The notes: generated by a model not told the origin, from the letters alone. Shown: positions 39,229 to 47,908, counted from the stretch's first letter. The stretch: DNA of 64,000 bases from Andeanibacterium sp036384795 (GCA_036384795.1 DASVLP010000033.1:7212-71211), one strand, 5' to 3'. Numbers and translations: made by a program.

Positions 39229-40178
39229 CCTATCCGGGGCACGAGGCGGCCTGGCGCGAGTGGCGCGCGGCGCTCGCCGGCACGCGCATGCACCATGCCT
39301 GGCTGCTCGCCGGCAAGCGCGGCATCGGCAAGCTCGAGTTCGCGCTCGCCGCCGCGCGCGAGCTGGTCGCCGAGCAAGGCGTGCGCCAGCCCGCCGAGCA
39401 CCCCGACATCATCGTGCTGACCAATCTCCCCGCAAACGCCGACGAGGAAAAGAAGAAGGCCGAGGGCAAGCCTTACCAGACCAAACGCAATATCGCGGTC
39501 GACCAGATTCGCGAGATGCAGCAGCGCCTGACCACCCGGCCGACCCTCGGCGCGCGCCGGGCGATCATCGTCAATCCGGCCGACGATCTCGAAAAGAGCG
39601 CCGCGAACGCCTTGCTCAAGAGCCTCGAGGAGCCGCCGGCCGGCAGCTTCTTCCTGCTGGTCAGCCACCGCCCCGGACGGCTGCTGCCGACGATCCGCTC
39701 GCGCTGCCGGCTGGTGCGGTTTCCCGAAGCCGCCGACGACGAAGTCGAAGCATTCCTCGCCCGCGAGGAGCCCCAGGCCGACCCCGAAACCCGCGCGCTG
39801 GCGGTCAGCGCCGCCGAGGGGTCGCTGCAGGTCGCGCGCGAGTTCGTCGAGCAGCAACTCGCGCCGCTGCACAAGCTGATGCGTCGCATCCTGCACGAAG
39901 GCGATCCGGGCTTCGAGCTGCGCGGCGCGCTCGCCGATGCGATCGGCACCCGCCCGGCGCGCGAACGCCAGCTCGCGGCGATCGACCTTGCCCGCGCGGT
40001 GCTGGCGCGCGAGATGCGCATGGCCCCGCGCGGGCGGCTGCCCGCGATCATCGAAGCGCATGCCGAGCTCAACCGCCTCGCGGGTCAGGCGCCGACCTAC
40101 AATTTCGATCCGGGGCTGCTGGTGATGGAAATCGGCAGCTTGCTCGCCTCGGCGGCTGCCCCTAGGGAAACCGCCTGA
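39225..40178 (+). CDS. holB: DNA polymerase III subunit delta'
   Basis: A 317-residue clamp-loader subunit. The AAA+ core has a degenerate Walker A (LAGKRGIGKLEFA), the sensor/SRC region (LEKSAANALLKSLEEPP, then TIRSRCRL), and a C-terminal collar domain. Delta' is the stator of the gamma complex that loads the beta clamp. The GTG start at 39225 overlaps the tmk stop. A longer insertion (PANADEEKKKAEGKPYQTKRN) before the box VII region is typical of alphaproteobacterial members. Confidence 0.92.
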   Translation: MTYPGHEAAWREWRAALAGTRMHHAWLLAGKRGIGKLEFALAAARELVAEQGVRQPAEHPDIIVLTNLPANADEEKKKAEGKPYQTKRNIAVDQIREMQQRLTTRPTLGARRAIIVNPADDLEKSAANALLKSLEEPPAGSFFLLVSHRPGRLLPTIRSRCRLVRFPEAADDEVEAFLAREEPQADPETRALAVSAAEGSLQVAREFVEQQLAPLHKLMRRILHEGDPGFELRGALADAIGTRPARERQLAAIDLARAVLAREMRMAPRGRLPAIIEAHAELNRLAGQAPTYNFDPGLLVMEIGSLLASAAAPRETA

Positions 40179-40215
40179 ACCTTCGTTGCAGCGCTAGAAA
40201 GGCGGCGGACCGGCG

Positions 40216-41775
40216 ATGGCCGATCCCTATTACATCACCACCGCGATCTCGTATCCGAACGGCCCGCCGCACATCGGCCACGCCTATGAGGCGGTCGCGG
40301 CCGACGTGATCGCGCGCTTCCAGCGCCTCAGGGGCCGCGAGGTGCGGTTCCAGACCGGTACCGACGAGCACGGCCTGAAGATGGCGCAGAAGGCGCGCGA
40401 GCTGGGCAAGCAGCCGCTCGAGCTGGCGAGCGAGATGAGCGCACTGTTCCGGCAGATGTGCGACGGGCTCGACGTCTCGTACGACCGCTTCATCCGCACC
40501 ACCGAGGCCGACCACCACCGCGCCAGCCAGGCGATCTGGCAGGCGATGGAGAAGAACGGCGACCTCTACCTCGACCGCTACGAAGGCTGGTACTCGGTGC
40601 GCGACGAGGCCTATTACGACGAGGGCGAGCTTGTCGCGGGTGAGGGCGGCGAGAAGCTTTCTCCCCAAGGCACGCCGGTCGAATGGACGGTCGAGGAAAG
40701 CTGGTTCTTCCGCCTTTCGGCCTATCAGGACAAACTGCTCGCGCTCTACCGCGAGCATCCCGAATTCATCCAGCCCGAAAGCCGGCGCAACGAAGTGCTG
40801 CGCTTCGTCGAGGGCGGCTTGCGCGACCTGTCGGTCAGCCGCACCAGCTTCGACTGGGGGGTGAAAGTCCCCGGCCACGAAGATCACGTGATGTATGTGT
40901 GGGTCGATGCGCTTACCAATTATCTCACCGGTCTCGGTTATCCCGACGATACGGCGGAGGTGGCGAAGTTCTGGCCCGCCGACTTGCACCTGATCGGCAA
41001 GGACATCGTGCGCTTTCACACGGTCTACTGGCCGGCGTTCCTGATGAGCGCTGGGCTCGCGGTGCCGAAACAGGTGTTCGGCCACGGTTTCCTGCTCAAC
41101 CGCGGGCAGAAGGAGAGCAAGTCGCTCGGCAACGTGACCGATCCGATGCAGCTCGCCGACCGCTATGGCGTGGACGTGCTGCGCTATTTCTTCGTCCGCG
41201 AGGTCACCTTCGGACAGGATGGCAGTTATTCGCTCGAAGCCATTGTAACCCGGGCGAATGCCGAGCTCGCCAACAGCTTCGGCAATCTCGCGCAGCGCAC
41301 CCTTTCGCTGATCTACAAGAACTGCGATGGCCACCTGCCGCCGATCTTCGGGCACACCGAAGCCGATGATGCTCTGTTCGAGGAAGTGGCGCGGGCGGTG
41401 CGCGAGGAGATACCCGAAGCGTTCGAGCGCCTTGCATTGAGCCAGGCATGCGAGGCCTGGATGCGCGCGGTGTTCGCCTGCAATGCCTATATCGACGAGC
41501 AGGCGCCGTGGGCGCTCCGCAAGACCGATCCCGAGCGGATGAAGACGGTGCTCGCGACGCTCTATATCGCGATCGTCCAGCTCGCGGTGGCGATCTCGCC
41601 GGTGATCCCGGGATCGGCCAAGAAGCTGCTCGACGCGATGGGCTTCGATCCGGCTTTGCGGACCCTCGAAGGGATCCATTCGCACTGGTATTCACCGCTG
41701 GCGGAAAGCGGTTACCGGCTGGCGCAGCCGGTGGGCGTTTTTCCGCGGCTCGAATTGCCGGAAGAAGCGGCGTGA
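40216..41775 (+). CDS. metG: Methionyl-tRNA synthetase
   Basis: A 519-residue class I synthetase. HIGH appears as PHIGHAYEA (19-22) and KMSKS as KESKS (299-303, GQKESKSLGN). The connective peptide lacks the four-cysteine zinc knuckle of E. coli type enzymes, and there is no C-terminal EMAP-type tRNA-binding domain, so this is the short MetG2-like form. The ATG at 40216 follows holB by 37 bases. The stop overlaps the tatD start. Confidence 0.95.
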   Translation: MADPYYITTAISYPNGPPHIGHAYEAVAADVIARFQRLRGREVRFQTGTDEHGLKMAQKARELGKQPLELASEMSALFRQMCDGLDVSYDRFIRTTEADHHRASQAIWQAMEKNGDLYLDRYEGWYSVRDEAYYDEGELVAGEGGEKLSPQGTPVEWTVEESWFFRLSAYQDKLLALYREHPEFIQPESRRNEVLRFVEGGLRDLSVSRTSFDWGVKVPGHEDHVMYVWVDALTNYLTGLGYPDDTAEVAKFWPADLHLIGKDIVRFHTVYWPAFLMSAGLAVPKQVFGHGFLLNRGQKESKSLGNVTDPMQLADRYGVDVLRYFFVREVTFGQDGSYSLEAIVTRANAELANSFGNLAQRTLSLIYKNCDGHLPPIFGHTEADDALFEEVARAVREEIPEAFERLALSQACEAWMRAVFACNAYIDEQAPWALRKTDPERMKTVLATLYIAIVQLAVAISPVIPGSAKKLLDAMGFDPALRTLEGIHSHWYSPLAESGYRLAQPVGVFPRLELPEEAA

Positions 41776-42551
41776 TGCTGATCGATTCGCACTGCCACCT
41801 CGAATACGAAGGCCTGGTCGACCAGCAGCAGGCCGTGCTCGAGCGGGCGCGGGCGGCCGGGATCGGCGGGATGCTCAACATCTCGACCCGGCGCAACGAG
41901 TGGGAGCGGGTGGTCGGCACCGCAATGCGCGAGCCCGATGTGTGGGCGAGCGTCGGGATCCATCCGCACGAGGCCGACGCCCACGCCGATCTGGGTGCGG
42001 CGGCGTTGCTGGAAGCGGCCGAAAACCCGCGGGTGATCGGGCTGGGCGAAACCGGCCTCGACTATTATTACGATCATTCCGACCGTGACACGCAGCAAGC
42101 GCTGTTCCGGGTCCACATCGGGGTCGCGCGCGAAACCGGCCTGCCGGTGATCATCCACACCCGCGATGCCGAAGCCGACACATTGGCGATCCTGCGCGAA
42201 GAGAAGGAGCGCGGCGCGTTTCCCGCGCTGATCCACTGCTTCACCGCTTCGAACGAGTTCGCCAAAGGCGTGCTCGAGTTGGGCCTGACGATCTCTTTGT
42301 CGGGCATCGTGACTTTCAAGAGCGCCGCGCAACTGCAGGAAACGGCGAAGGAAATCCCGGCGGACCGCCTGCTGGTCGAAACCGACAGCCCGTTTCTCGC
42401 GCCGGTGCCGCACCGGGGGAAACCCTGCGAGCCGGCGTTCACCGTCGACACCGCGAGGTTCGTCGCCGGACTGCGCGGAGAGGAATTCGAGGCGTTGGCC
42501 GAGACGACCACGCGCAACTTCTTTGCGCTGTTCACGAAAGCGAGCGCGTGA
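41775..42551 (+). CDS. tatD: TatD family metal-dependent hydrolase / deoxyribonuclease
   Basis: A 258-residue amidohydrolase-fold protein. Metal ligands are seen as HxH in DSHCHLE, E in GLGETGLDYYYD, H in VIIHTRDA, H in LIHCFTAS, and D in VETDSPFLAP. TatD-type enzymes are 3'-5' exonucleases in DNA repair and quality control. ATG 41775 overlaps the metG stop by one base (TGATG). The stop overlaps the GTG start of the next gene, so metG-tatD-MBL form one operon. Confidence 0.92.
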   Translation: MLIDSHCHLEYEGLVDQQQAVLERARAAGIGGMLNISTRRNEWERVVGTAMREPDVWASVGIHPHEADAHADLGAAALLEAAENPRVIGLGETGLDYYYDHSDRDTQQALFRVHIGVARETGLPVIIHTRDAEADTLAILREEKERGAFPALIHCFTASNEFAKGVLELGLTISLSGIVTFKSAAQLQETAKEIPADRLLVETDSPFLAPVPHRGKPCEPAFTVDTARFVAGLRGEEFEALAETTTRNFFALFTKASA

Positions 42552-43315
42552 AGCTGCGAATGCTCGGCAGCGGAACGTCGACCGGGGTGCCCCGGGTCGG
42601 CAACGAATGGGGCGAATGCGATCCAAACGAGCCGAAGAACCGGCGCACCCGCGTGTCGATCGTGGTCGAGAGCGCGGAAGGTTCGCGGTTGCTGGTCGAC
42701 ACTTCGCCCGACTTGCGCCAGCAGCTGCTCGAAAACGACATCGGTCGGATCGACGGGGTGTTCTGGACCCACGACCACGCCGACCACTGCCACGGGATCG
42801 ACGACTTGCGGGTGCTGCGCTACGGTCGCAACGCGCCGCTGCCGGGGTTTGCCTCGGCCGATACCGCCCATCGGCTCCGCCAGCGCTTCAGCTACGTGTT
42901 CTCGGGCCAGTACGGGTACCCGACGATCGTCGGGATCGAAGCGCTCGAGCGTCAGCGGCTCCACGCGGGCTTCGCGCTGCGGTGGTGCCAAATGGCGCAC
43001 GGGCCGACCGAATCGACCGGTTTCCGCTTCGAGGCAGACGGAAAATCAATCGTTTACGCGACGGATTTCAGCGCGATCTCAGAAGAGATGGTCGCAACCT
43101 TCCGCGGCGCGGACATCCTCGTCAGCGATTGCCTGCGGCGCGAGCCGCATCCCACGCATGCGCATCTCGCCATGGCGCTCGAGCTGGCCGAACGCTGCGG
43201 CGTACGGCGCACGGTGCTGACGCATCTCGACAAGAGCATGGACTACGCCGAACTCCAGGCCGAGGTGCCGGCCGGCGTGCTGGTCGGCTACGACGGGCTC
43301 GAGCTGACCGCCTGA
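42548..43315 (+). CDS. MBL-fold metallohydrolase (PhnP-like)
   Basis: A 255-residue metallo-beta-lactamase-fold enzyme. The signature HDHADHCHGIDDLR and the N-terminus KLRMLGSGTSTGVPRVG mark the PhnP / tRNase-Z-like branch, with YATDFSAI and a second HPTHAHLAMALE ligand region. Phosphodiesterase activity on cyclic nucleotides or phosphonate intermediates is typical of the branch, but no phn genes are nearby and the substrate is unknown. GTG start at 42548 overlaps the tatD stop; the stop overlaps the next ATG as TGATG. Confidence 0.82.
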   Translation: MKLRMLGSGTSTGVPRVGNEWGECDPNEPKNRRTRVSIVVESAEGSRLLVDTSPDLRQQLLENDIGRIDGVFWTHDHADHCHGIDDLRVLRYGRNAPLPGFASADTAHRLRQRFSYVFSGQYGYPTIVGIEALERQRLHAGFALRWCQMAHGPTESTGFRFEADGKSIVYATDFSAISEEMVATFRGADILVSDCLRREPHPTHAHLAMALELAERCGVRRTVLTHLDKSMDYAELQAEVPAGVLVGYDGLELTA

Positions 43316-43482
43316 TGCGTTTCGACTGGGCCTCGGTGGTGTTCCTGCTGATGGCTTTGCTGCTGCCGGTCAGCGCATTGGCGCGGCGCAAGCTCGATTG
43401 GCGCAAGGGCGCGGTGATGGCGTTGGCGTGGATCGGGATATTCGGCCTGGTGGCGCTGTTCATCACGGCCGTGCGGGGTTAG
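43315..43482 (+). CDS. Small two-helix membrane protein
   Basis: A 55-residue protein with two hydrophobic helices (VVFLLMALLLPVSALA and AVMALAWIGIFGLVALFITAV) joined by a basic loop (RRKLDWRKG). It starts at an ATG overlapping the MBL-hydrolase stop (TGATG), so it is the last member of the metG-tatD-MBL operon. Small proteins of this form occur at the same place in related genomes (recollection). Function unknown. Confidence 0.7.
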   Translation: MRFDWASVVFLLMALLLPVSALARRKLDWRKGAVMALAWIGIFGLVALFITAVRG

Positions 43483-43512
43483 CGCGGCTGAGCGGCCTCC
43501 CTATCATTTAAC

Positions 43513-43526
43513 ATAATATATATTAT
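43513..43526. promoter_or_regulatory. AT-rich 14-bp palindrome upstream of mazG
   Basis: ATAATATATATTAT is self-complementary and lies 24 bases before the mazG GTG. The whole stretch 43501-43535 is strikingly AT-rich for this genome. It may be an operator or an AT-rich promoter; no regulator is known. Confidence 0.4.
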
Positions 43527-43549
43527 CATTCCAAGGTATCGCAACGACA

Positions 43550-44287
43550 GTGTCCGAAATCGACCGCCTCCTCTCGATCATGGCCCGCCTGCGCGACCCT
43601 GAGCGCGGCTGCGAATGGGACGTCGCGCAGGATTTCTCCACCATCGCGCCGTACACCATCGAGGAAGCTTACGAAGTCGCCGACGCGATCGCGCGCGAGG
43701 ACATGGCCGACTTGCGCGACGAGCTCGGCGACCTGCTGTTCCAGGTGGTGTTCCATGCGCGCATGGCCGAGGAAACCGGCCACTTCGCGTTCGACGACGT
43801 CGCCCGCGCGATTTCCGACAAGATGGAAGCGCGCCACCCGCATGTCTTCGCCGACGGTACGTCGCCCGGATGGGAACAGCTCAAGGCCGACGAGCGCGCC
43901 GCCAAGGGCGCCGGCAGCGCGCTCGACGGTGTGGCGCTGTCGCTGCCGGCATTGCTGCGGGCGCTGAAGCTCCAGCGGCGCGCGGCACGGACGGGGTTCG
44001 ATTGGCCCGACGACGAAGGCCCGAAGGCCAAAGTCGCCGAGGAGATCGCCGAGATCGAGCAGGCCGCGCCGGACCAACTCGAAGAGGAATTCGGCGACTT
44101 GCTGTTCGCGGTGGTCAACTGGGCGCGCAAACGCGGGATCGATCCGGAGGCCGCGCTGCGCTCCGCCAACGCCAAGTTCGAGCGGCGTTTCCGCGGAATG
44201 GAAGCCATTGCCGGCGACACGTTCGCCTCGCTCGACCTCGAGGAGCAGGAAACGCTCTGGCAGCAGGTCAAGCGCGGCGAAGGCTAG
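43550..44287 (+). CDS. mazG: Nucleoside triphosphate pyrophosphohydrolase MazG
   Basis: A 245-residue all-alpha NTP pyrophosphohydrolase with two MazG domains. The first has EEAYEVADAIAREDMADLRDELGDLLFQVVFH (EExxE...ExxD pattern) and the second EIAEIEQAAPDQLEEEFGDLLFAVVNWAR. It hydrolyses (d)NTPs to monophosphates and lowers (p)ppGpp effects under starvation in E. coli. The GTG start at 43550 has no good Shine-Dalgarno and follows an AT-rich palindrome. It is convergent with hflX across a repeat element; its TAG lies within that repeat's outer arm. Confidence 0.92.
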   Translation: MSEIDRLLSIMARLRDPERGCEWDVAQDFSTIAPYTIEEAYEVADAIAREDMADLRDELGDLLFQVVFHARMAEETGHFAFDDVARAISDKMEARHPHVFADGTSPGWEQLKADERAAKGAGSALDGVALSLPALLRALKLQRRAARTGFDWPDDEGPKAKVAEEIAEIEQAAPDQLEEEFGDLLFAVVNWARKRGIDPEAALRSANAKFERRFRGMEAIAGDTFASLDLEEQETLWQQVKRGEG

Positions 44288-44437
44288 AGTTTGTCCTGTT
44301 GATATCGAATCGAACAATGATTGTGATCCCCGGCGAAAGCCGGGGTCCGGGATCGCAGGTGCTGCGCCCGCGACCCCGGGTTCCTGCTTTCGCAGGAACT
44401 CACAAGGGTGATTTCACTTGAACAGGACACGCTCTAG
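44284..44437. repeat. Composite palindromic element between mazG and hflX
   Basis: Outer arms of 17 bases (44284-44300 and 44421-44437) are inverted with two mismatches and share TGTCCTGTT. Inside lie two hairpins with GAAA-type loops: CCCCGGC-GAAA-GCCGGGG at 44328-44345 and TTCCTGC-TTTC-GCAGGAA at 44381-44398. These are flanked by GTGA/TCAC ends, forming an inverted pair. The arms include the mazG stop and end six bases before the hflX stop. A bidirectional terminator role is plausible. Confidence 0.85.
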
Positions 44438-44443
44438 GAGCGG

Positions 44444-45724
44444 TCAAGCTTCCGCTTCGGCGAGCGCCGCGTAACGGCCGAATTCGAGCGGCGTGAGGCG
44501 CACCTTGAGGCGGAGCTGGGGTCCGCCGCCGCCGTGCTCGGCGGTCTCGCGCAACACTTCGCCGTGGGCGTGGAGCCAGGCGATCCGCTGCCCGTCGCCT
44601 GCCGGGACCACGAACTCGTACGTCTTCGCGTTGCCGGTGAGCAGCCGGCCCAGCATGTCCGCCAGTTGGTCGAGCCCGAACCCGCTCGCCGCCGAGATCG
44701 CCGTCGCGCGTTCTTCGCCCAGCACCAGCGGCTCTAGCTCGATCCGGCGCTCGTCGCTCAGCAGGTCCCACTTGTTCCATGCCTCGACGATCGGGATGCG
44801 GCTCTCGCCCCCTTCCCCTTCGATCACCCCGAGGTCGGTCAGGATCTCGAGCACTTGCGCCTTCTGCGCCGCGCTCGCGGGATTGGCCATATCGCGCACG
44901 TGGACGATCACGTCGGCGGCGGTGACTTCCTCCAGCGTCGCGCGGAACGCGGCGACGAGTTGAGTCGGCAGATCGGAGATGAACCCGACGGTGTCGGACA
45001 GGATCGCCTTCTCCACGCCCGGCAGGCGGATCGCGCGCATCGTCGGGTCGAGCGTCGCGAACAGCAGGTCTTCGGCCATCACGTCGGCGCCGGTCATGCG
45101 GTTGAACAGCGTCGACTTGCCGGCGTTGGTGTAGCCGACCAGCGCGATCACCGGCCACGGCGCGCGTTCGCGCCGCTCGCGGTGCAGCGCGCGGGTGCGG
45201 CGGACTTGGTCGAGCTCCTTGCGCAAGCGCCCCATGCGGGTGCGGATCATCCGCCGGTCGGCCTCGATCTGGGTCTCGCCCGGGCCGCCGAGGAAGCCGA
45301 AGCCGCCGCGCTGGCGCTCGAGGTGGGTCCAACTGCGCACCAGCCGGCTCTGCTGGTAGTCGAGGTGCGCGAGCTCGACCTGTAGTCGGCCCTCGGCGGT
45401 CGCCGCGCGCTCGCCGAAGATCTCGAGGATCAGCCCGGTGCGGTCGATCACCTTGCGCTTCAGTTTCTCTTCGAGATTGCGCTGCTGGATCGCCGACAGC
45501 GCCCCATCGACGATCACCAGCTCGGCCTGCTCCTGCTCGCACTCGGTGGCGATGCGCTCGATCTGGCCTTCGCCGAACAGGGTGCCGGCGCGCACCTGGC
45601 GCACCGGCAGGATGAAACCGTCCGCCACCTCGATGCCGATCGCGAGCGCAAGGCCGCGCGCTTCCTCGAGCCGCGCCTCGGCATCTTCGCCGCGCCGCTG
45701 TCCGCGGATGTCGGGGCAAACCAC
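44444..45724 (-). CDS. hflX: GTPase HflX
   Basis: A 426-residue (from GTG 45724) ribosome-associated GTPase. The HflX N-domain (about 1-175) is followed by G motifs G1 GYTNAGKST, G3 DTVGFI and G4 NKWD. HflX splits stalled ribosomes under stress. Start choice is uncertain. Family-like residues (FTDSPAGEVARGPRALVV) continue upstream to a CTG at 45778 that overlaps the hfq stop (CTGA) and has AGAGGA six bases before it, whereas GTG 45724 has no ribosome-binding site. Downstream member of the hfq-hflX pair. Confidence 0.9.
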   Translation of the reverse strand: MVCPDIRGQRRGEDAEARLEEARGLALAIGIEVADGFILPVRQVRAGTLFGEGQIERIATECEQEQAELVIVDGALSAIQQRNLEEKLKRKVIDRTGLILEIFGERAATAEGRLQVELAHLDYQQSRLVRSWTHLERQRGGFGFLGGPGETQIEADRRMIRTRMGRLRKELDQVRRTRALHRERRERAPWPVIALVGYTNAGKSTLFNRMTGADVMAEDLLFATLDPTMRAIRLPGVEKAILSDTVGFISDLPTQLVAAFRATLEEVTAADVIVHVRDMANPASAAQKAQVLEILTDLGVIEGEGGESRIPIVEAWNKWDLLSDERRIELEPLVLGEERATAISAASGFGLDQLADMLGRLLTGNAKTYEFVVPAGDGQRIAWLHAHGEVLRETAEHGGGGPQLRLKVRLTPLEFGRYAALAEAEA

Positions 45725-45774
45725 GAGGGCCCGCGGGCCGCGCGCGACCTCGCCTGCGGGGGAGTCGGTGAAGC

Positions 45775-46338
45775 TCAGGCCGCTTCCTCTTCGCCTTGCC
45801 AGTCGCCGGTGAGGTCGACCGGCACGGCCGGCTGGATGGTGGACACGGCATGCTTGTAGGCGAGCTGGACGAAGCCTTCGCGCTCGAGCAGCATGCAGAA
45901 CAGGTCGAACGCGGCGATGCGGCCCTGCAGCATTACCCCGTTCACCAGGAACATCGTGACCGAAACGCCCGCGTCGCGCACGCTGCCGAGGAACACGTCC
46001 TGGAGCAGCCGCTGCTTGCGGCTGCCCTCGCCCATGCCGCCGAACTGCGCGGCATCCACCGGCTGGCCCGGCATGATGGTCGAAATCGCGTGCTTGTAGA
46101 CCAGCTGCGACTGGCCGTCGCGGCGCAGCAGGATCGAGAAATTGTCGAACCAGGTGACGATGCCCTGCAGCTTGACGCCCTTGACGAGGAACATCGTCAC
46201 CGGGATCTTGTTCTTACGCAGCAGGTTCAGGAACGCGTCCTGCAGGCTCTGGTTCTTGTTCGCGGCGACCGGAGGTACGGCGGCAGCGGCAGGTTCGGGA
46301 GCGGGCCGCGGGCGCGCGGTCAGGGTCTTGCTGGTCAT
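45775..46338 (-). CDS. hfq: RNA chaperone Hfq, tandem two-domain form
   Basis: A 187-residue protein with two complete Hfq/Sm units, against about 80 residues in single-domain Hfq. Unit 1 (about 27-93) has QSLQDAFLNLLRKNKIPV, VKLQGIV and YKHAISTIMP. Unit 2 (about 106-174) has RLLQDVFLGSVRDAGVSV, VMLQGRI and YKHAVSTIQP. Proximal-site YKH is kept in both (81-83, 161-163). The basic rim patch RKNK (41-44) of unit 1 is replaced by RDAG (121-124) in unit 2, and distal-site positions differ (K56 versus M136, N66 versus L146). A pseudo-hexamer of three chains is the natural inference. AGGAG precedes the ATG. It lies between ntrX and hflX, the conserved place. Confidence 0.92.
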   Translation of the reverse strand: MTSKTLTARPRPAPEPAAAAVPPVAANKNQSLQDAFLNLLRKNKIPVTMFLVKGVKLQGIVTWFDNFSILLRRDGQSQLVYKHAISTIMPGQPVDAAQFGGMGEGSRKQRLLQDVFLGSVRDAGVSVTMFLVNGVMLQGRIAAFDLFCMLLEREGFVQLAYKHAVSTIQPAVPVDLTGDWQGEEEAA

Positions 46339-46503
46339 AACTGACTCCTGTTGTTGGCGGCCGCGTTTGCGGTCCGCATTCTGGCTGCCCTGTCCATTCC
46401 CGAGTTTCTTGAATCGGACATGACAACCGGTTCGAGGTGCCGAGAATGTGTCAATTTCGCAGCCGCCGCAATGAATTTTTGTGCAACTGCGAACTGGAGC
46501 AGC

Positions 46504-47880
46504 TCAGCCTTCGCCCTGACGCTCGCCCATCCCGAGCAGCTTCAGCTTGCGGTGGAGCGCCGAGCGTTCCATCCCGATGAAGCCCGCAGTCTTCGAAATG
46601 TTCCCCGAAAAGCGGCGGATCTGGATCCGCAGATATTCGCGCTCGAAGTTCTCGCGCGCTTCGCGCAGCGGCACACCCATCAGCGAGGGCATGCCCGCGC
46701 CGCCTTCGCTCTGGCCGCCGGAAATCTCCGCCGGAAGCATGTCCGGCTCGATCCGGGCGAGCTTGTCGCGCGGGGTCAGGATCACCGTGCGCTCGATCAC
46801 GTTGCGCAATTGGCGGACGTTGCCCGGCCAGTCGTAGGCCTGGAGCGCCGCCATCGCCTCGGCGGTGACCGCCGGCGGCTTGATCCCCTGCTCGGCCGCG
46901 TAGCGGGTGAAGAAATGCTCGGCTAGCGCCGGAATATCCTCCCGCCGCTCGGCAAGCGAAGGGATCGCCACCGGCACCACGTTGAGCCGGTAGAACAAGT
47001 CCTCGCGGAAGCGTTTCTCGGCGATTTCCTTGACCAGATCGCGCGAACTGGAAGAGACCACCCGCACGTCGACCCCGATCTGGCGGGTCCCGCCGACGCG
47101 GACGAAACTCTGCTCGGTCAGCACCCGCAGGATCCGCGCCTGGGTGCTTTCCGGCATGTCGCCGACTTCGTCGAGGTAGAGGGTGCCACCGTCGGCGAGC
47201 TCGAGCAGCCCGGCGCGCACCAGCCTGCCGTCCGCTTCCTCGCCGAACAGCTCCTGCTCGAAGCGCTCGGCGGTGATGCGTGCCGAATTGACCGTGACGA
47301 AGCCCTTGTCGGCGCGCGGGCTCCACGAATGGAGCAGCCGCGCGGCGACTTCCTTGCCCGCGCCCGCAGGGCCGCTGATCAGCACCCGGCTGCCGGTATT
47401 GGCCACCCGTTTCAACGTCGCGCGCACCAGGTTGATCGCGCTCGAATGGCCGGTGAATTCATCGCCGGGCGCATGCCCTTCGCGCAACCGGGCGTTCTCG
47501 CGTCGCAAGCGTTCTGTCTCGGTGGCGCGGCTCACCAGGTGCAGCAGCCGTTCGGCCTCGAACGGTTTCTCGATGAAGTCGATCGCGCCGCGGCCGACCG
47601 CTGAGACCGCCGTGTCGATGTTGCCGTGGCCCGAGAAGATGATCACCGGAAGCTGCGGCTCGCGCGCCTTGATCGCATCGAGCGTTTCAAGCCCGTCCAT
47701 CGGGCTTCCGTGCAGCCAGACGTCGAGCAGCACCAGGCTCGGGCGCCGTTCGTCGATCGCGGACAGCGCCGAGGTGCTGTCCGCGGCGGTGCGGCAATCG
47801 TAGCCTTCGTCGCTGAGCACACCCGCGACGAGCTCGCGAATGTCCCGCTCGTCGTCCACGACGAGGATCTCCAGCGCCAT
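46504..47880 (-). CDS. ntrX: Nitrogen regulation response regulator NtrX
   Basis: A 458-residue bacterial enhancer-binding-type regulator. The receiver domain has phosphoacceptor D53 (LLDVWLHGSP). The AAA+ domain keeps Walker A in the form GPAGAGKE, while the sigma-54-contacting GAFTGA loop is absent (ELFGEEADGRLVRAG occurs there). This is usual for NtrX and argues against classical sigma-54 activation. A Fis-type HTH closes it (FSGNISKTAGFIGMERSALHRKL). ATG 47880 is preferred to a TTG two codons upstream. Partner of NtrY, 28 bases upstream. Controls nitrogen, redox and envelope genes in alphaproteobacteria. Confidence 0.93.
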   Translation of the reverse strand: MALEILVVDDERDIRELVAGVLSDEGYDCRTAADSTSALSAIDERRPSLVLLDVWLHGSPMDGLETLDAIKAREPQLPVIIFSGHGNIDTAVSAVGRGAIDFIEKPFEAERLLHLVSRATETERLRRENARLREGHAPGDEFTGHSSAINLVRATLKRVANTGSRVLISGPAGAGKEVAARLLHSWSPRADKGFVTVNSARITAERFEQELFGEEADGRLVRAGLLELADGGTLYLDEVGDMPESTQARILRVLTEQSFVRVGGTRQIGVDVRVVSSSSRDLVKEIAEKRFREDLFYRLNVVPVAIPSLAERREDIPALAEHFFTRYAAEQGIKPPAVTAEAMAALQAYDWPGNVRQLRNVIERTVILTPRDKLARIEPDMLPAEISGGQSEGGAGMPSLMGVPLREARENFEREYLRIQIRRFSGNISKTAGFIGMERSALHRKLKLLGMGERQGEG

Positions 47881-47908
47881 CAGCAATTCTCCGTGTGTTC
47901 AGGATATG

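Noticed and set aside
46449..46454. A perfect TTGACA on the minus strand upstream of hfq
   Set aside because: No acceptable -10 hexamer at 16-18 bases. A lone hexamer is not enough to call a promoter.
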